Source of the DNA: RGDT01 sp964630925
GTDB taxonomy: Bacteria > Planctomycetota > Planctomycetia > Gemmatales > Gemmataceae
Reading direction: 5' to 3'
Assembly: GCA_964630925.1 (NCBI GenBank)
Contig: CAZVZK010000001.1
Coordinates: forward strand, 124,001-188,000
Length of the DNA stretch: 64,000 bases
Positions 1-9,228 of the stretch are shown here, piece after piece (the stretch's first letter is position 1; each line of letters begins with the position of its first letter). A program made the translations under genes and the position numbers. Under the pieces are notes generated by a model. The model was not told the DNA's origin. It searched no databases and worked only from the letters and a program-made list of their open reading frames with translations.

Positions 1-2
1 AG

Positions 3-1271
3 CACGAATTCCTCGAGGCCGTCCAGATCGCCGACCTCGGCGGCGTCTACGCCGTCAGCTTCGTCGTCGCGATGGCCAACGGCCTGCTGTACGAGGCCGT
101 CGCCGCCCGCTGGCAGAAGCCACGCTTCACGCCCCAGGCCCTGCTCGTGCAGGCAGTGATCGTCGGCGTGGTGCTGGGCGGCACGCTGGGTTACGGCATG
201 TGGCGGCTGCGTCAGGAGGCCGACGTGCCGGGGCCGCGTATCGCCCTGCTCCAGGGGAGCATCGACCAGCGCATCCGCAACGCCGTGTGGTTCGACGACA
301 GGATGCGCGAGGAGGCGTTCCGCACCCAGGAGGAGGAGTACCGGGGCCTGTGCCGGCTGGCGATGGAGCAGAAGCCCCTGATGCTCGTCTGGCCGGAGAC
401 CGCCAGGCCCGGCGCGTGGGCCGAGATGGACGGCAGGCCGCTGCCGAAGCCCGCCGAGAGCGCCGACAAGCTCGTCGCGGACTTCCCGGCGGCGCACCTC
501 ATCGGCCTGAACGTCGTCGAGTTCCGCGACGACCTCAACAACCCGCTGGAGTTCAACTCCGCCCTGCTGTTCGGCCAGGGCAACCCGCGTCTCCTGGACC
601 GCTACGACAAGGCGCACCGCGTCCCGTTCGGCGAGTACATCCCGATGCAGCGCTGGCTGAAGTTCCTCAGCTGGCTCGCGCCGTACCCCGGCGACTACGG
701 CGTCACGCCCGGCAAGCGCTTCACACGCTTCTCCATCCCCGGCGCCACCTTCGGCGTCATGATCTGCTACGAGGACACCGTCGCCGCCATCGGCCGCGAG
801 TACGCCGGCGTCGATTTCCTCGTCAACATCTCCAACGATGGCTGGTTCGACGGCACCAGCGAGCACGACCAGCACCTCGCCATCTCGCGCTTCCGCGCCG
901 TCGAGGCCCGCCGCTCCCTCGTCCGCGCCGTCAACATGGGCGTCTCCGCCGTCATCGACGGCTCGGGCCGCGTCCTCACGCCGCGCCAGTATTACCCGGG
1001 CGGCGCCGCGTGGGTCGTCCCACCGCGGCAGCGCCGCTCGATGCCCGCCAACGAGTGGGGCCGCTTCAAGAAGATGTCGTGCGTCGTCGTCGCCGACGTG
1101 CCCATCGACTCGCGCCCGAGCGTCTACGCCCTCATCGGCGACGCCTTCGCGCAGCTCCTTTGCGTGCTACTCTTGACCGCGTTGATCGTGTGCCGATGGA
1201 GCAAGCCCCATGACGACCCCGCCGCCCCCGCCGCCGAAGAACACGGCCCTGGGCGTCCTGTTCCTGCGTGA
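3..1271 (+). CDS. lnt: Apolipoprotein N-acyltransferase, 5' end outside window
   Basis: Integral membrane enzyme that adds the third acyl chain to apolipoproteins after signal peptide removal. The reading frame is open from the first bases of the window, and the residues before the first ATG (nt 72) fit the family (QIADLGGVYAVSF), so the true start lies upstream and the N-terminal membrane helices are missing. The nitrilase-fold triad is visible: Glu in WPETARPG (codon at nt 396), Lys in YDKAHRVPFGEYIP (nt 609) and Cys in MICYEDT (nt 765). A closing membrane helix is seen near the C-terminus (YALIGDAFAQLLCVLLLTALIV). The downstream hydrolase ORF starts inside its 3' end. Lipoproteins that could be substrates are encoded in this window. 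Confidence 0.95.
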   Translation, partial: HEFLEAVQIADLGGVYAVSFVVAMANGLLYEAVAARWQKPRFTPQALLVQAVIVGVVLGGTLGYGMWRLRQEADVPGPRIALLQGSIDQRIRNAVWFDDRMREEAFRTQEEEYRGLCRLAMEQKPLMLVWPETARPGAWAEMDGRPLPKPAESADKLVADFPAAHLIGLNVVEFRDDLNNPLEFNSALLFGQGNPRLLDRYDKAHRVPFGEYIPMQRWLKFLSWLAPYPGDYGVTPGKRFTRFSIPGATFGVMICYEDTVAAIGREYAGVDFLVNISNDGWFDGTSEHDQHLAISRFRAVEARRSLVRAVNMGVSAVIDGSGRVLTPRQYYPGGAAWVVPPRQRRSMPANEWGRFKKMSCVVVADVPIDSRPSVYALIGDAFAQLLCVLLLTALIVCRWSKPHDDPAAPAAEEHGPGRPVPA

Positions 1272-2133
1272 TGTGCCGTTCTGGACGGCACGCCCGTGGC
1301 TGCGCCGGCTGGCGCTGCTCGTCTACGCCTATGTGGTGATCCTGCTCATGCTCCTCTTCCTCGAGACGCGCCTGTTGCACCCCGGCTCCTGGGCCGACAA
1401 GGAGGTTTCCCCCCCGCCTCCGGGCGCCACGGACCTCACCGTCACCCTCGCCGACGGGACGCCCATCCGCGCCCGCTGGCACGAGCCGCCGGGCTGGTCC
1501 CCCGCCGACGGCGCGATCCTCCTCTCCCACGGCAACGGCGGCAACCTGAGCCACCGCGACTGGCAGGCCGACCTCTGGCGCAAGCACGGCTTCAAGCAGG
1601 GGATGCTCGTGTACGACTACCCCGGCTACGGCAACAGTGGAGGCGCGCCCGTCGAGTCGGCGCTGTACGCCGCCGGCGACGCCTGCCACGCCTGGCTCGT
1701 GAAGGAGAAGAAGGTCGCCGCGCGCGACATCATCCTCCTCGGCGAGTCGCTCGGCGGCGCCATCACCATCGACATGGCGACGCGCCTGCCGCACAAAGCC
1801 GTCATCACGATGGGCGCCTTCACGTCGTTCCCCGACATGGCGCAGTACCGCTTCCCCTGGCTGCCGGCCCGGTGGCTCGTCCGCAACCAGCTCAACAACC
1901 TGGCGAAGGTGCCGAAGGTGCGCCTGTTCATCGCGCACGGCACCGCCGACCCGGTGATCCCGCCGGGGCACGGCCCGCGTCTGCACGCCGCCGCCGCCGA
2001 GGGCAGCCGCCTGATGATGATCGAGCGCCTCGGCCACTCCCCGCCGACGGGCGCTGACTTCTTCGCCGCGGTGCGCGGGTTCCTCGAGTCGTGTGACTCC
2101 AGGCGAGCGGCCCCCCGTGAGGGGGCCGAGTAA
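1210..2133 (+). CDS. Alpha/beta hydrolase, membrane-anchored
   Basis: Serine hydrolase fold with one N-terminal membrane segment (about residues 28-48, rich in L/V). The catalytic triad is readable: Ser180 in GESLGGA, Asp247 in GTADPVIP and His276 in GHSPP. An oxyanion-type motif SHGNGGNLSH comes before it. The layout resembles the ABHD17/Bem46-like family, so the likely role is an esterase or thioesterase facing the periplasm; the substrate is unknown. The ATG start at 1210 overlaps lnt by about 60 bases. An in-frame GTG at 1273, directly after the lnt stop, is an alternative start that would drop a proline run. It probably shares the lnt transcript and converges on the next gene with a 5-base gap. 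Confidence 0.85.
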   Translation: MTTPPPPPPKNTALGVLFLRDVPFWTARPWLRRLALLVYAYVVILLMLLFLETRLLHPGSWADKEVSPPPPGATDLTVTLADGTPIRARWHEPPGWSPADGAILLSHGNGGNLSHRDWQADLWRKHGFKQGMLVYDYPGYGNSGGAPVESALYAAGDACHAWLVKEKKVAARDIILLGESLGGAITIDMATRLPHKAVITMGAFTSFPDMAQYRFPWLPARWLVRNQLNNLAKVPKVRLFIAHGTADPVIPPGHGPRLHAAAAEGSRLMMIERLGHSPPTGADFFAAVRGFLESCDSRRAAPREGAE

Positions 2134-2138
2134 GCCAG

Positions 2139-2534
2139 TCACTCGCCCTTCTTCTTCCGCGGCTTCTTCTTCACCTCCGGCTCCGGTTCGGGAGACGCCT
2201 CCGGCTTCACCAGGTCCCCCAGCAGCGTGCCGAAGGTCGTCCCCTCCCACAGCTCGTACGTCGCCGCACGCTGCGCCTCCAGCGCCGACAGCGCCACGAG
2301 CAGCGACTCCTGGTGGATCCCACGGACGAGGTCCGTCGGCGCCCCGGACAGCGCCAGCCGGCCCGACATCGCCGCCAGCGCCTCGCCGATGTAGTTCGCC
2401 AGCACCGGCTCGCGCTCGCTGAGCGTCGCCAGCGCCGGCAGCACGCCCGGGTCGGCGATCCCCTTGCGTGCCGCCAGGAGGTGCTTCGCCGCCACCAGCA
2501 TGCCGTCCGGCTGCGTCTTCTGTTTCCGCGCCAT
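2139..2534 (-). CDS. Small hypothetical protein with Lys-rich tail
   Basis: A 131-residue protein that I do not recognise. It is mostly predicted helix (alternating Leu/Ala) and ends in an acidic Pro/Glu stretch followed by a strongly basic tail (VKKKPRKKKGE). No signal peptide or membrane segment is seen. The tail could bind nucleic acid or ribosomes, but that is inference only. It lies convergent to the alpha/beta hydrolase and divergent from the ECF sigma gene, with about 190 bases of upstream DNA shared with the latter. Third-position GC matches the neighbours, so I treat it as a real gene. Confidence 0.7.
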   Translation of the reverse strand: MARKQKTQPDGMLVAAKHLLAARKGIADPGVLPALATLSEREPVLANYIGEALAAMSGRLALSGAPTDLVRGIHQESLLVALSALEAQRAATYELWEGTTFGTLLGDLVKPEASPEPEPEVKKKPRKKKGE

Positions 2535-2725
2535 CGTCCTGCCCCCTTGGGTGTCCCTATCTTAGTGTACGGCGGGCGGCCGTTGATATTTCAACCGTCA
2601 CCCGCAAGGCCCGCGCCGTGATTGGGCTGTTGGGCCCCCTTGCCCCCGCGCCCCCGCCCGGTTACCCTGGAAGAGCCGATCGTGCGGGGATGGAACCTCG
2701 CGCCTCCCTTCACCAATTCCCACCC

Positions 2726-3379
2726 ATGAGCAATCCCTCGACACGCCAGCCTCGTCGGAAGGGTGACGGCATGACGAGACCTGTCAGCAGCCTGGTCGCC
2801 CCGCTGAACACGGACGTCGAGACCGACTCCGGGGCTGACTCTGCCCCCGGCCCGTGTGGCGCCCGGCCCACCTCACCGGAGGCGTGGGCGGACTTGCTGC
2901 TGCGCACCTTCAACGAGATCAAAGACGAGCTCGTCAGCACCCTGTGGTTCATGCTGGGCAGTCAGGACGACGCCCAGGACATCGCCCAGGAGGTCTTCCT
3001 CCGTTGCTGGAGGACGCAGGAAGGCCTCCCCGACGTCCAGAACCTCCGGGCCTGGATCTTCCGCGTCGGCCTCAACGCCGCCCGCGACCTGCAACGTAGC
3101 GCCTGGCGTAGACGCGTCAAGCCGCTCCTCGGAGGCGACATCATGCCACCCGTCGAGGCCCCCACATTGCCCTGCCCGGCCGAGGAACGCGAGTCCCTCG
3201 ACCTGCTCCGCAACGCCCTCCACCTGCTGCGGCCGGAAGAGAAGGAGGTCTTCCTGCTGCGTCAGAACGGCGAGCTGACTTACGAGCAGATCGCCGAGAA
3301 CACCGACCGCCCCGTGGGCACCGTCAAGACGCAGATGCGGGCCGCCCTGCACAAGCTGAAGAAGGCCCTCGCCCCCTGA
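2726..3379 (+). CDS. RNA polymerase ECF-type sigma factor
   Basis: Extracytoplasmic-function sigma-70 family protein of about 217 residues. Region 2 is clear: the SQDDAQDIAQEVFLRCWR core-binding helix followed by LRAWIFRVGLNAARDLQR. Region 4 ends the protein with the helix-turn-helix LTYEQIAENTDRPVGTVKTQ and MRAALHKLKKAL. The start was placed at ATG 2726; ATG 2771 is an alternative, and the frame stays open further upstream but would then overlap the opposite-strand gene. The 40-60 residues before region 2 are low complexity. It lies 61 bases upstream of a protein whose N-terminus is an anti-sigma zinc finger, so the two are probably a cognate sigma/anti-sigma pair. Confidence 0.93.
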   Translation: MSNPSTRQPRRKGDGMTRPVSSLVAPLNTDVETDSGADSAPGPCGARPTSPEAWADLLLRTFNEIKDELVSTLWFMLGSQDDAQDIAQEVFLRCWRTQEGLPDVQNLRAWIFRVGLNAARDLQRSAWRRRVKPLLGGDIMPPVEAPTLPCPAEERESLDLLRNALHLLRPEEKEVFLLRQNGELTYEQIAENTDRPVGTVKTQMRAALHKLKKALAP

Positions 3380-3440
3380 CGCCTCCCCACGCGATTCAAG
3401 CTCCTCCCGGCACACGCCGGTCTTCTGAAGGATGACGACG

Positions 3441-6400
3441 ATGAACGGCTGCACCGCCTGCCAGGCACTCCTCCTCGATCACCTCTACGGCCTGCTCGAC
3501 CAGGCCGAGGAGCAGGATCTGCGTTCGCACCTCGCCGGCTGCCCCGAGTGCCAGGCCGCCCTGGAGACGGCGTGCGCCCAGCAACGCCTCCTCGCCGCCG
3601 CCGCCATGCAGACGTTCCCCGAGGTGTCGTTCGCGCCGCCCGCCCCCGAGCCGGTGCTGCTGCCCCTCCGCCCCAGGCAGCCGAAGAGGGCCCGCCGCTG
3701 GGCCGGGTGGGTCGCCGCCGCCTGCGTCCTGATCACCCTCTCCCCCCTCGCCATCCCCGCCTACCGCGCCGCCGCCGGCCACGCCGAGGCCCGCCGCGCC
3801 GTCGCCGAGTACTCCGCCGCCGCCGCCGAGGCCCGCAAGGAGATCGAGGACGCCTCGCGCCTCCTCGCCAGCGCCGCCGACGCCCGCGACAAGGGCATCG
3901 CCGATGTCCACCGCGAGATCAAGGACCGCGAGCTGCGTCTCGTCGTGTCCGGCCCGCACACCGTCCAGGCCGGCGCCGCCGCCGAGTACCAGGTGCGGTC
4001 ATTCGACCCCGAGGGCAAGCCCGCCGACGCCGACCTCCGGGTCTCCGTCGGCGCCCGCGACGCCGGGGAGGAGGCCAAGGCCGGCGGCAAGGGCGAGAGC
4101 AAGCCCGGCGCCAAGGAAGACGACAGGAAGCCGGGCGCCTTCGGCAAGGGCGGCGGCTTCGGCTTCGGCAAGGACGGCGCCAAGGGGGACGACAAGGCCG
4201 AGAAGGATATGGCGGCGTCCGTGAGCGCGCGTCCGCGCGTCGAGCGCGTCGAGAAGGGCCTGTACAAGGTCCACCTCCCGCCGACGCTCCCCGTCGAGGC
4301 GGGCCGCACCCTGGCGATGCACGTCACCGCCACCCGCGCCAACGTCAAGCCGGGCGAGGGCGGCAGGCCGCTCAGCCTCACCGGCGCCGTCCGCCTCACC
4401 CAGCCCGTGTACCTGACGCACCTGACCACCGACCGCCCCATGTACCAGCCGGGCGACGTGGTGCACTTCCGCTCCCTCACCCTGGAGAGGGCCACCCTCA
4501 CCCCGCCGGCCGAGCCGCTCCTCCTGCGTTACACCCTGACGCCGCCCTCCGGCCCCGAGCGTCCCGTCGCCGCCGGCCTCACCACCCTGCGCCGCTACGA
4601 GGAGGCGACGAAGAAGCTCACCGAGGCCAGCGGCCCCGACGGCAAGCCGCTGTCCGGCCTCGGCGCCGGCGAGCTGGGCCTGCCCGCTGACGCCCCCGGC
4701 GGCGAGTACACCCTCACCGTCCACGAGGACGGCGGACGCTTCCAGCCCGTCACCCGCAAGTTCATCGTCAGCGAGTACAAGAAGCCGCGCCTCGACCGCA
4801 AGATCGAGCTGAACAAGCCCAGCTACGGCCCCGGCGACGAGGTGCAGGTGCTGGCGAAGGCGAAGCGTCTCGACGGCGGCCCGCTCGGCGACATCCCCGT
4901 CGTCGGCTCCGTGTTCATCGACGGCCACAAGGCCGGGCACGCCTCCGCGAAGCTCAACAACGGCGAGGCCGTCCTCCGCTTCCAGCTCCCCCGCGTCATG
5001 CAGCGCGGCCTCGGCTCCGTGAGCGTCGAGTTCAAGGACCCCGGCACCCCCGAGACCTCGTCGCGGCCGCTGCCCATCGTCCTGGGCCGCCTCGACGTGG
5101 AGTTCTTCCCCGAGGGCGGCGACCTCGTCGCCGGCCTGCCGGGCCGGGTGTACTTCTCCGCCCGCACCCCCGCCGGCAAGCCCGCCCAGGTGTCCGGCAC
5201 CCTGCTCGAGAATGGCAAGCCGCTCGACGTGACCGCGTCCACCATGCACGACGAGAGGGAGCCCGGCGTCAACCAGGGCCTCGGCTCGTTCTCCTTCACG
5301 CCCAAGGCCGACAAGACGTACACCCTGCGGATCGACTCGCCCTCGGGCATCGCCGCCGTGGCCCTGCCCAAGGTGCAGCCCGACGGCGTCGCCCTGCGCG
5401 TGGACAAGGGCGTCTTCCACCCCGACGAGGCGTTCACCGTCCGCGTCGAGTCGTCGAAGCCGCGCACGCTCCTCGTCGGCGCCTACTGCCGCGACACCCT
5501 GCTCGACTCGGCGTACCTGGAGCCCGGCGCGACGAAGGCGATCCTCGAATCCTCCTCGCCCGTCGGCGGCGTGTGCCGCATCACGGTCTTCGAGGTCGTC
5601 CACACCGGCGCCGAGCAGAAGCACCTGCGCCCCGTGGCCGAGCGTCTGGTGTACCGCCATCCGGGCAAGCGGGTGGACGTGTCGATCCTGCCCGGCAGCA
5701 AGTACTACCCCCCGGCGGACCGCGCGAAGATCAAGATCCTCGCGACCGACGAAAAAGAGAAGCCGGTGCCGGTGATCGCCCAGGTGGCGGTCGTCGATCA
5801 GGCCCTGCTCGGGATGGCCGACGAGCGCACGGCGCGGACGATGCCGACGCACTTCCTGCTGGCGAGCGAGGTCCGACGGGCCGAGGATCTGGAGCACGCC
5901 GACTTCCTGATCGGCCAGCACCCGCGGGCCGGCGAGGTGCTGGACCACCTGCTCGGCACGCAGGGCTGGCGCCGCTTCGCGGAGGCCGCCCCCGAGAAGT
6001 TCAAGGGCCGGCTGCGCGAGGAAGGCGAGAGCCTGCCGGAGAGCGAGCGGCAGCAGCGTGAGAGCGACGGCGAACGCCTGCTGGTCATGATCGGCCACTC
6101 CGCCGCCCACCGCACCGACTTCGACCAGGAGCGCATCGACAAGGCCCTGGCCGACTTCGAGGCCGAGGAGGACCGCCTGCTGGCGAAGCACGCGGAGGCC
6201 GCCGAGGGCTGGAAGAAGGCGTCCGCCGATCCGGCGTACCTCGCGGCCGTCGCGACGCTGGAGCAGAACGCCCGGCTCCTGCGTCTCGCGCGTCTCGTCG
6301 CCCTGGCGCTGCTGGCCGCCGCGGCCATCTTCGCCGCGTGGCGTGTGCTCTCGCGTGTGGAGAAGGAGCAGGCGGCGTGGCTGTCCGGCTTGGTCGGCGC

Positions 6401-9200
6401 GTCGTGCGCCGTGCTGCTGGTGTGTCTCGCCGGCATCAAGATGGGCGACTCCGCACAGCGGCCGCTTCTGGATTCGGAGACCGGCACCGCCATCGCGCGA
6501 CTGCCGCGGGAGGAGTTCCAGGACGCCCTCGCGATTGACCGGCCCGAAGACCGCGAGCGAAATCAGGGCGGCTTCGCCGGCGGCCCTCCGATGGCCGGCG
6601 GCGTGCGGCCGGGCCTGCCGGGCGGGCCACCTTTGGCCCCCTGGGGCGGCCCGATGATCGGCGGCGCCTTCGGCGGCCCCCCGATGATCGGCGGCCCCCC
6701 GGTCCCTGGCGGCGCTCCCCCGGCGATGCCCGCCCCGCCCTCTGGGATGGGCGGCGGGAAAGGCGGTTCGCCCCTTGCCACCGCCGGCAAGTCCCGCGCG
6801 GCCGTGCGGGGTCAGGCCTTCCAGGCCCTGATGGACCAGGCCCGCGAACTGGAGGCCCGGCGTTCTGGGATCAACGCCCCGGCCGCCGACGGCAAGCCCA
6901 CCAAGAAGGACGCCGCCTTCTTCGCCCCCGGCATGGCGGGTGGGGGGCGCGGCGCCCGTTTCATGGACCGCATCGATCCCAAGGCCCGCGAGGCGAAGGA
7001 GGCGGCGGCCCACTATCAGCCGCTCGTCTACCGCGAGTACGCCCACGTCCGGCCCGAGGCGTTGTCGCCGTCCGTCAGGGCCGACTTCGCCGAGACGGTG
7101 TACTGGCACCCCGTCCTCGTCCTTCCCGAGGGTGCCGGCGAGGTCGAGTTCCAGCTCCCCGACAGCGTGACGCGCTTCCAGGCCGCCGTCTTCGCCCACA
7201 CCCTCGACGGACGCCTCGGCGCCGCCACGAAGTTCATCGACTCGCGTCTGCCGGTCAACCTCGCCGTCAAGCTCCCGCCTGAGCTGACCGACACCGACCG
7301 CCCCCTCGTCCCCGTCAGCGTCGCCAGCACCGTGGACCGCCCCCTCGACGGAAGGCTCACCGTCACTGGAAGCGAGGGCCTCGAAGTCGCCCGCGAGCCG
7401 TTCGGCTTCTCCGTCCCCGCGAATGGCTCCCGCCGCTTCCTGCTGCCGGTCAAGCCGAACGGCAGGGACGGCAAGGCGTCGATCACCCTGGAGGCGCGCG
7501 GCGCCGTCTTCGCCGGCGACGCCGTCAAGGAGACGGCCCGCGTCGTCCCCGACGGCTTCCCCGTCGAGGGCAGCTCCAGCGACCTGCTGGAGAAGAGCGC
7601 GACGCACAAGGTCGGCCTCCCGGCGGACATGATCCCCGGCTCGCTGAAGATGCGCGTCGATCTGTACCCCTCGCCCCTCGCCGACCTGTCGAGGGGCCTG
7701 GAGGGCCTGCTCCGCGAGCCGAACGGCTGCTTCGAGCAGACCTCGTCCTCCAACTACCCTAATATCCTCGTCCTCGACTACCTTAAGGCCGCCGGCACCG
7801 CCAGGCCCAACGTGGAGCAGAAGGCCCGCACCCTCCTCGCCAAGGGCTACACGCGCCTGACCGGCTTCGAGTGCCAGGACCCCGCGACGAAGGCGAAGCG
7901 CGGCTACGAGTGGTTCGGCGGCACCGCCCCGCCGCACGACGCCCTGACGGCCTACGGCCTGTTGCAGTTCCACGACATGGCGCGGCTCCACCCCGTGGAC
8001 TCCGCCATGATGGAACGCACCCGCGCCCACCTGCTCTCGATCCGTGACGGCAAGGGCGGCTTCGCCCGCAGCACGAAAGCGCTGGATCGCTTCGGCGGGG
8101 CACCGGCCCACGTCACGTCGGCCTACATCGTGTGGGCGCTGACCGAGACCGGCAAGGAGGACCTGTCCGCCGAGCAGGACGCCCTGACCGCGACGGCAGG
8201 CAAGAATGCAGACCCCTATTTCACCTCACTCGTGGCCCTCGGCCTCTGCAACGCCGGCAAGCCCAAGGAGGCCAGGGAGCTGCTTTCCCGCGTCGCCAAG
8301 GCGCAGAAGGCCGACGGCAGCCTGGACGCCGAGACGAGCATCACGCGCTCCGGCGGCATCGACCTCCAGATCGAGGCGACCTCCCTGGCGGTCATCGGCT
8401 GGCTGCGGTCGGACCGCGTCGGCTTCGCCAGGAACGTGCAGGCCGCGGTCAAGTGGATCGGCACGCAGAGGCAGGGCTCGGGCAGCTTCGGCTCGACGCA
8501 GGCGACGATCCTGGCGCTGAAGGCGCTGCTGGCCCACTCCGCCAACGAGACGGCGGGCCGCAAGGACGCCGACCTCGTGCTGTACCACGGCGAGCGCGAG
8601 GTGGCGCGGGTCACCGTCCCGGCGAAGGCGTCCGAGGCGGTCTCGCTGGAGGTGCCGGCGCCCGAGGCCCTGTTCAAGGCCGGCGTCGCGGGCAAGCTGC
8701 GGGCCGAGCTGACGAACGGGGCGGCGTACCCGCACACGCTGTCGTGGTCGTGCAGGGCACTGAAGCCGGCCAACGAGCCGACGCAGCTCGTCAAGTTGTC
8801 GGCGTCGCTGTCGAAGCCCATACTGACCGAGGGCGAGACGGCCCGCGTGCTGGTGCGCGTCGAGAACAAGACGGGCGCCGTGCAGGGCATGGCGACGGCG
8901 GTGATCGGCCTGCCGGCCGGCGTTTCGCTGCCGGAGAACCTGGAGCAGCTACGCTCCCACTGCAAGCTCCCACCCGACGGCAAGGCGCCGCTGCTGAGCG
9001 CCTTCGAGGTGAGGGGCCGCGAGGTCGTGCTGTACTGGCGAGGCCTGGAGGCGGGCCAGACGGTGGAGGTGCCGTTCGACGTGGTGGCCAAGGTGCCTGG
9101 GACGTACCGCGGCCCGGCGAGCCGGGCGTACCTGTACTACAACGCCCGCAACAAGCACTGGGTCGATCCGCTGGCGGTGGAGATCAAGCCGGCGGGGTGA
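3441..9200 (+). CDS. Anti-sigma zinc finger fused to alpha-2-macroglobulin-like protein
   Basis: Giant protein of about 1,919 residues. Residues 4-37 hold a zf-HC2 type anti-sigma finger (C4xxC7...H30xxxC34xxC37). A membrane helix follows at about 87-108, then an Ala/Glu coiled-coil-like stretch and a Lys/Gly-rich linker. The large middle is a macroglobulin MG2-type scaffold (for example VYLTHLTTDRPMYQPGDVVHF). Two more hydrophobic helices lie near residues 947-1000, then a Gly/Pro repeat linker (GGPPMIGGPPVPGG). The C-terminal half carries a putative thioester motif GCFEQTSSSNYPN (C1430, Q1433) and a helical thioester domain. ATG 3441 was chosen because GAAGGA precedes it; ATG 3432 is the alternative. 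Macroglobulins trap proteases, so the protein may report envelope attack to the sigma factor. That link is inference. Confidence 0.9.
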   Translation: MNGCTACQALLLDHLYGLLDQAEEQDLRSHLAGCPECQAALETACAQQRLLAAAAMQTFPEVSFAPPAPEPVLLPLRPRQPKRARRWAGWVAAACVLITLSPLAIPAYRAAAGHAEARRAVAEYSAAAAEARKEIEDASRLLASAADARDKGIADVHREIKDRELRLVVSGPHTVQAGAAAEYQVRSFDPEGKPADADLRVSVGARDAGEEAKAGGKGESKPGAKEDDRKPGAFGKGGGFGFGKDGAKGDDKAEKDMAASVSARPRVERVEKGLYKVHLPPTLPVEAGRTLAMHVTATRANVKPGEGGRPLSLTGAVRLTQPVYLTHLTTDRPMYQPGDVVHFRSLTLERATLTPPAEPLLLRYTLTPPSGPERPVAAGLTTLRRYEEATKKLTEASGPDGKPLSGLGAGELGLPADAPGGEYTLTVHEDGGRFQPVTRKFIVSEYKKPRLDRKIELNKPSYGPGDEVQVLAKAKRLDGGPLGDIPVVGSVFIDGHKAGHASAKLNNGEAVLRFQLPRVMQRGLGSVSVEFKDPGTPETSSRPLPIVLGRLDVEFFPEGGDLVAGLPGRVYFSARTPAGKPAQVSGTLLENGKPLDVTASTMHDEREPGVNQGLGSFSFTPKADKTYTLRIDSPSGIAAVALPKVQPDGVALRVDKGVFHPDEAFTVRVESSKPRTLLVGAYCRDTLLDSAYLEPGATKAILESSSPVGGVCRITVFEVVHTGAEQKHLRPVAERLVYRHPGKRVDVSILPGSKYYPPADRAKIKILATDEKEKPVPVIAQVAVVDQALLGMADERTARTMPTHFLLASEVRRAEDLEHADFLIGQHPRAGEVLDHLLGTQGWRRFAEAAPEKFKGRLREEGESLPESERQQRESDGERLLVMIGHSAAHRTDFDQERIDKALADFEAEEDRLLAKHAEAAEGWKKASADPAYLAAVATLEQNARLLRLARLVALALLAAAAIFAAWRVLSRVEKEQAAWLSGLVGASCAVLLVCLAGIKMGDSAQRPLLDSETGTAIARLPREEFQDALAIDRPEDRERNQGGFAGGPPMAGGVRPGLPGGPPLAPWGGPMIGGAFGGPPMIGGPPVPGGAPPAMPAPPSGMGGGKGGSPLATAGKSRAAVRGQAFQALMDQARELEARRSGINAPAADGKPTKKDAAFFAPGMAGGGRGARFMDRIDPKAREAKEAAAHYQPLVYREYAHVRPEALSPSVRADFAETVYWHPVLVLPEGAGEVEFQLPDSVTRFQAAVFAHTLDGRLGAATKFIDSRLPVNLAVKLPPELTDTDRPLVPVSVASTVDRPLDGRLTVTGSEGLEVAREPFGFSVPANGSRRFLLPVKPNGRDGKASITLEARGAVFAGDAVKETARVVPDGFPVEGSSSDLLEKSATHKVGLPADMIPGSLKMRVDLYPSPLADLSRGLEGLLREPNGCFEQTSSSNYPNILVLDYLKAAGTARPNVEQKARTLLAKGYTRLTGFECQDPATKAKRGYEWFGGTAPPHDALTAYGLLQFHDMARLHPVDSAMMERTRAHLLSIRDGKGGFARSTKALDRFGGAPAHVTSAYIVWALTETGKEDLSAEQDALTATAGKNADPYFTSLVALGLCNAGKPKEARELLSRVAKAQKADGSLDAETSITRSGGIDLQIEATSLAVIGWLRSDRVGFARNVQAAVKWIGTQRQGSGSFGSTQATILALKALLAHSANETAGRKDADLVLYHGEREVARVTVPAKASEAVSLEVPAPEALFKAGVAGKLRAELTNGAAYPHTLSWSCRALKPANEPTQLVKLSASLSKPILTEGETARVLVRVENKTGAVQGMATAVIGLPAGVSLPENLEQLRSHCKLPPDGKAPLLSAFEVRGREVVLYWRGLEAGQTVEVPFDVVAKVPGTYRGPASRAYLYYNARNKHWVDPLAVEIKPAG

Positions 9201-9228
9201 CGCCTCACGGAGGAGGAGGGAAGGGAAG

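Noticed and set aside
3999..8111. Long minus-strand ORF of 1,370 codons opposite the macroglobulin gene
   Set aside because: It is a shadow of the GC3-biased plus-strand gene. Its composition (Arg/Gly/Ala/Val/His) fits a mirrored frame and no motif is visible.
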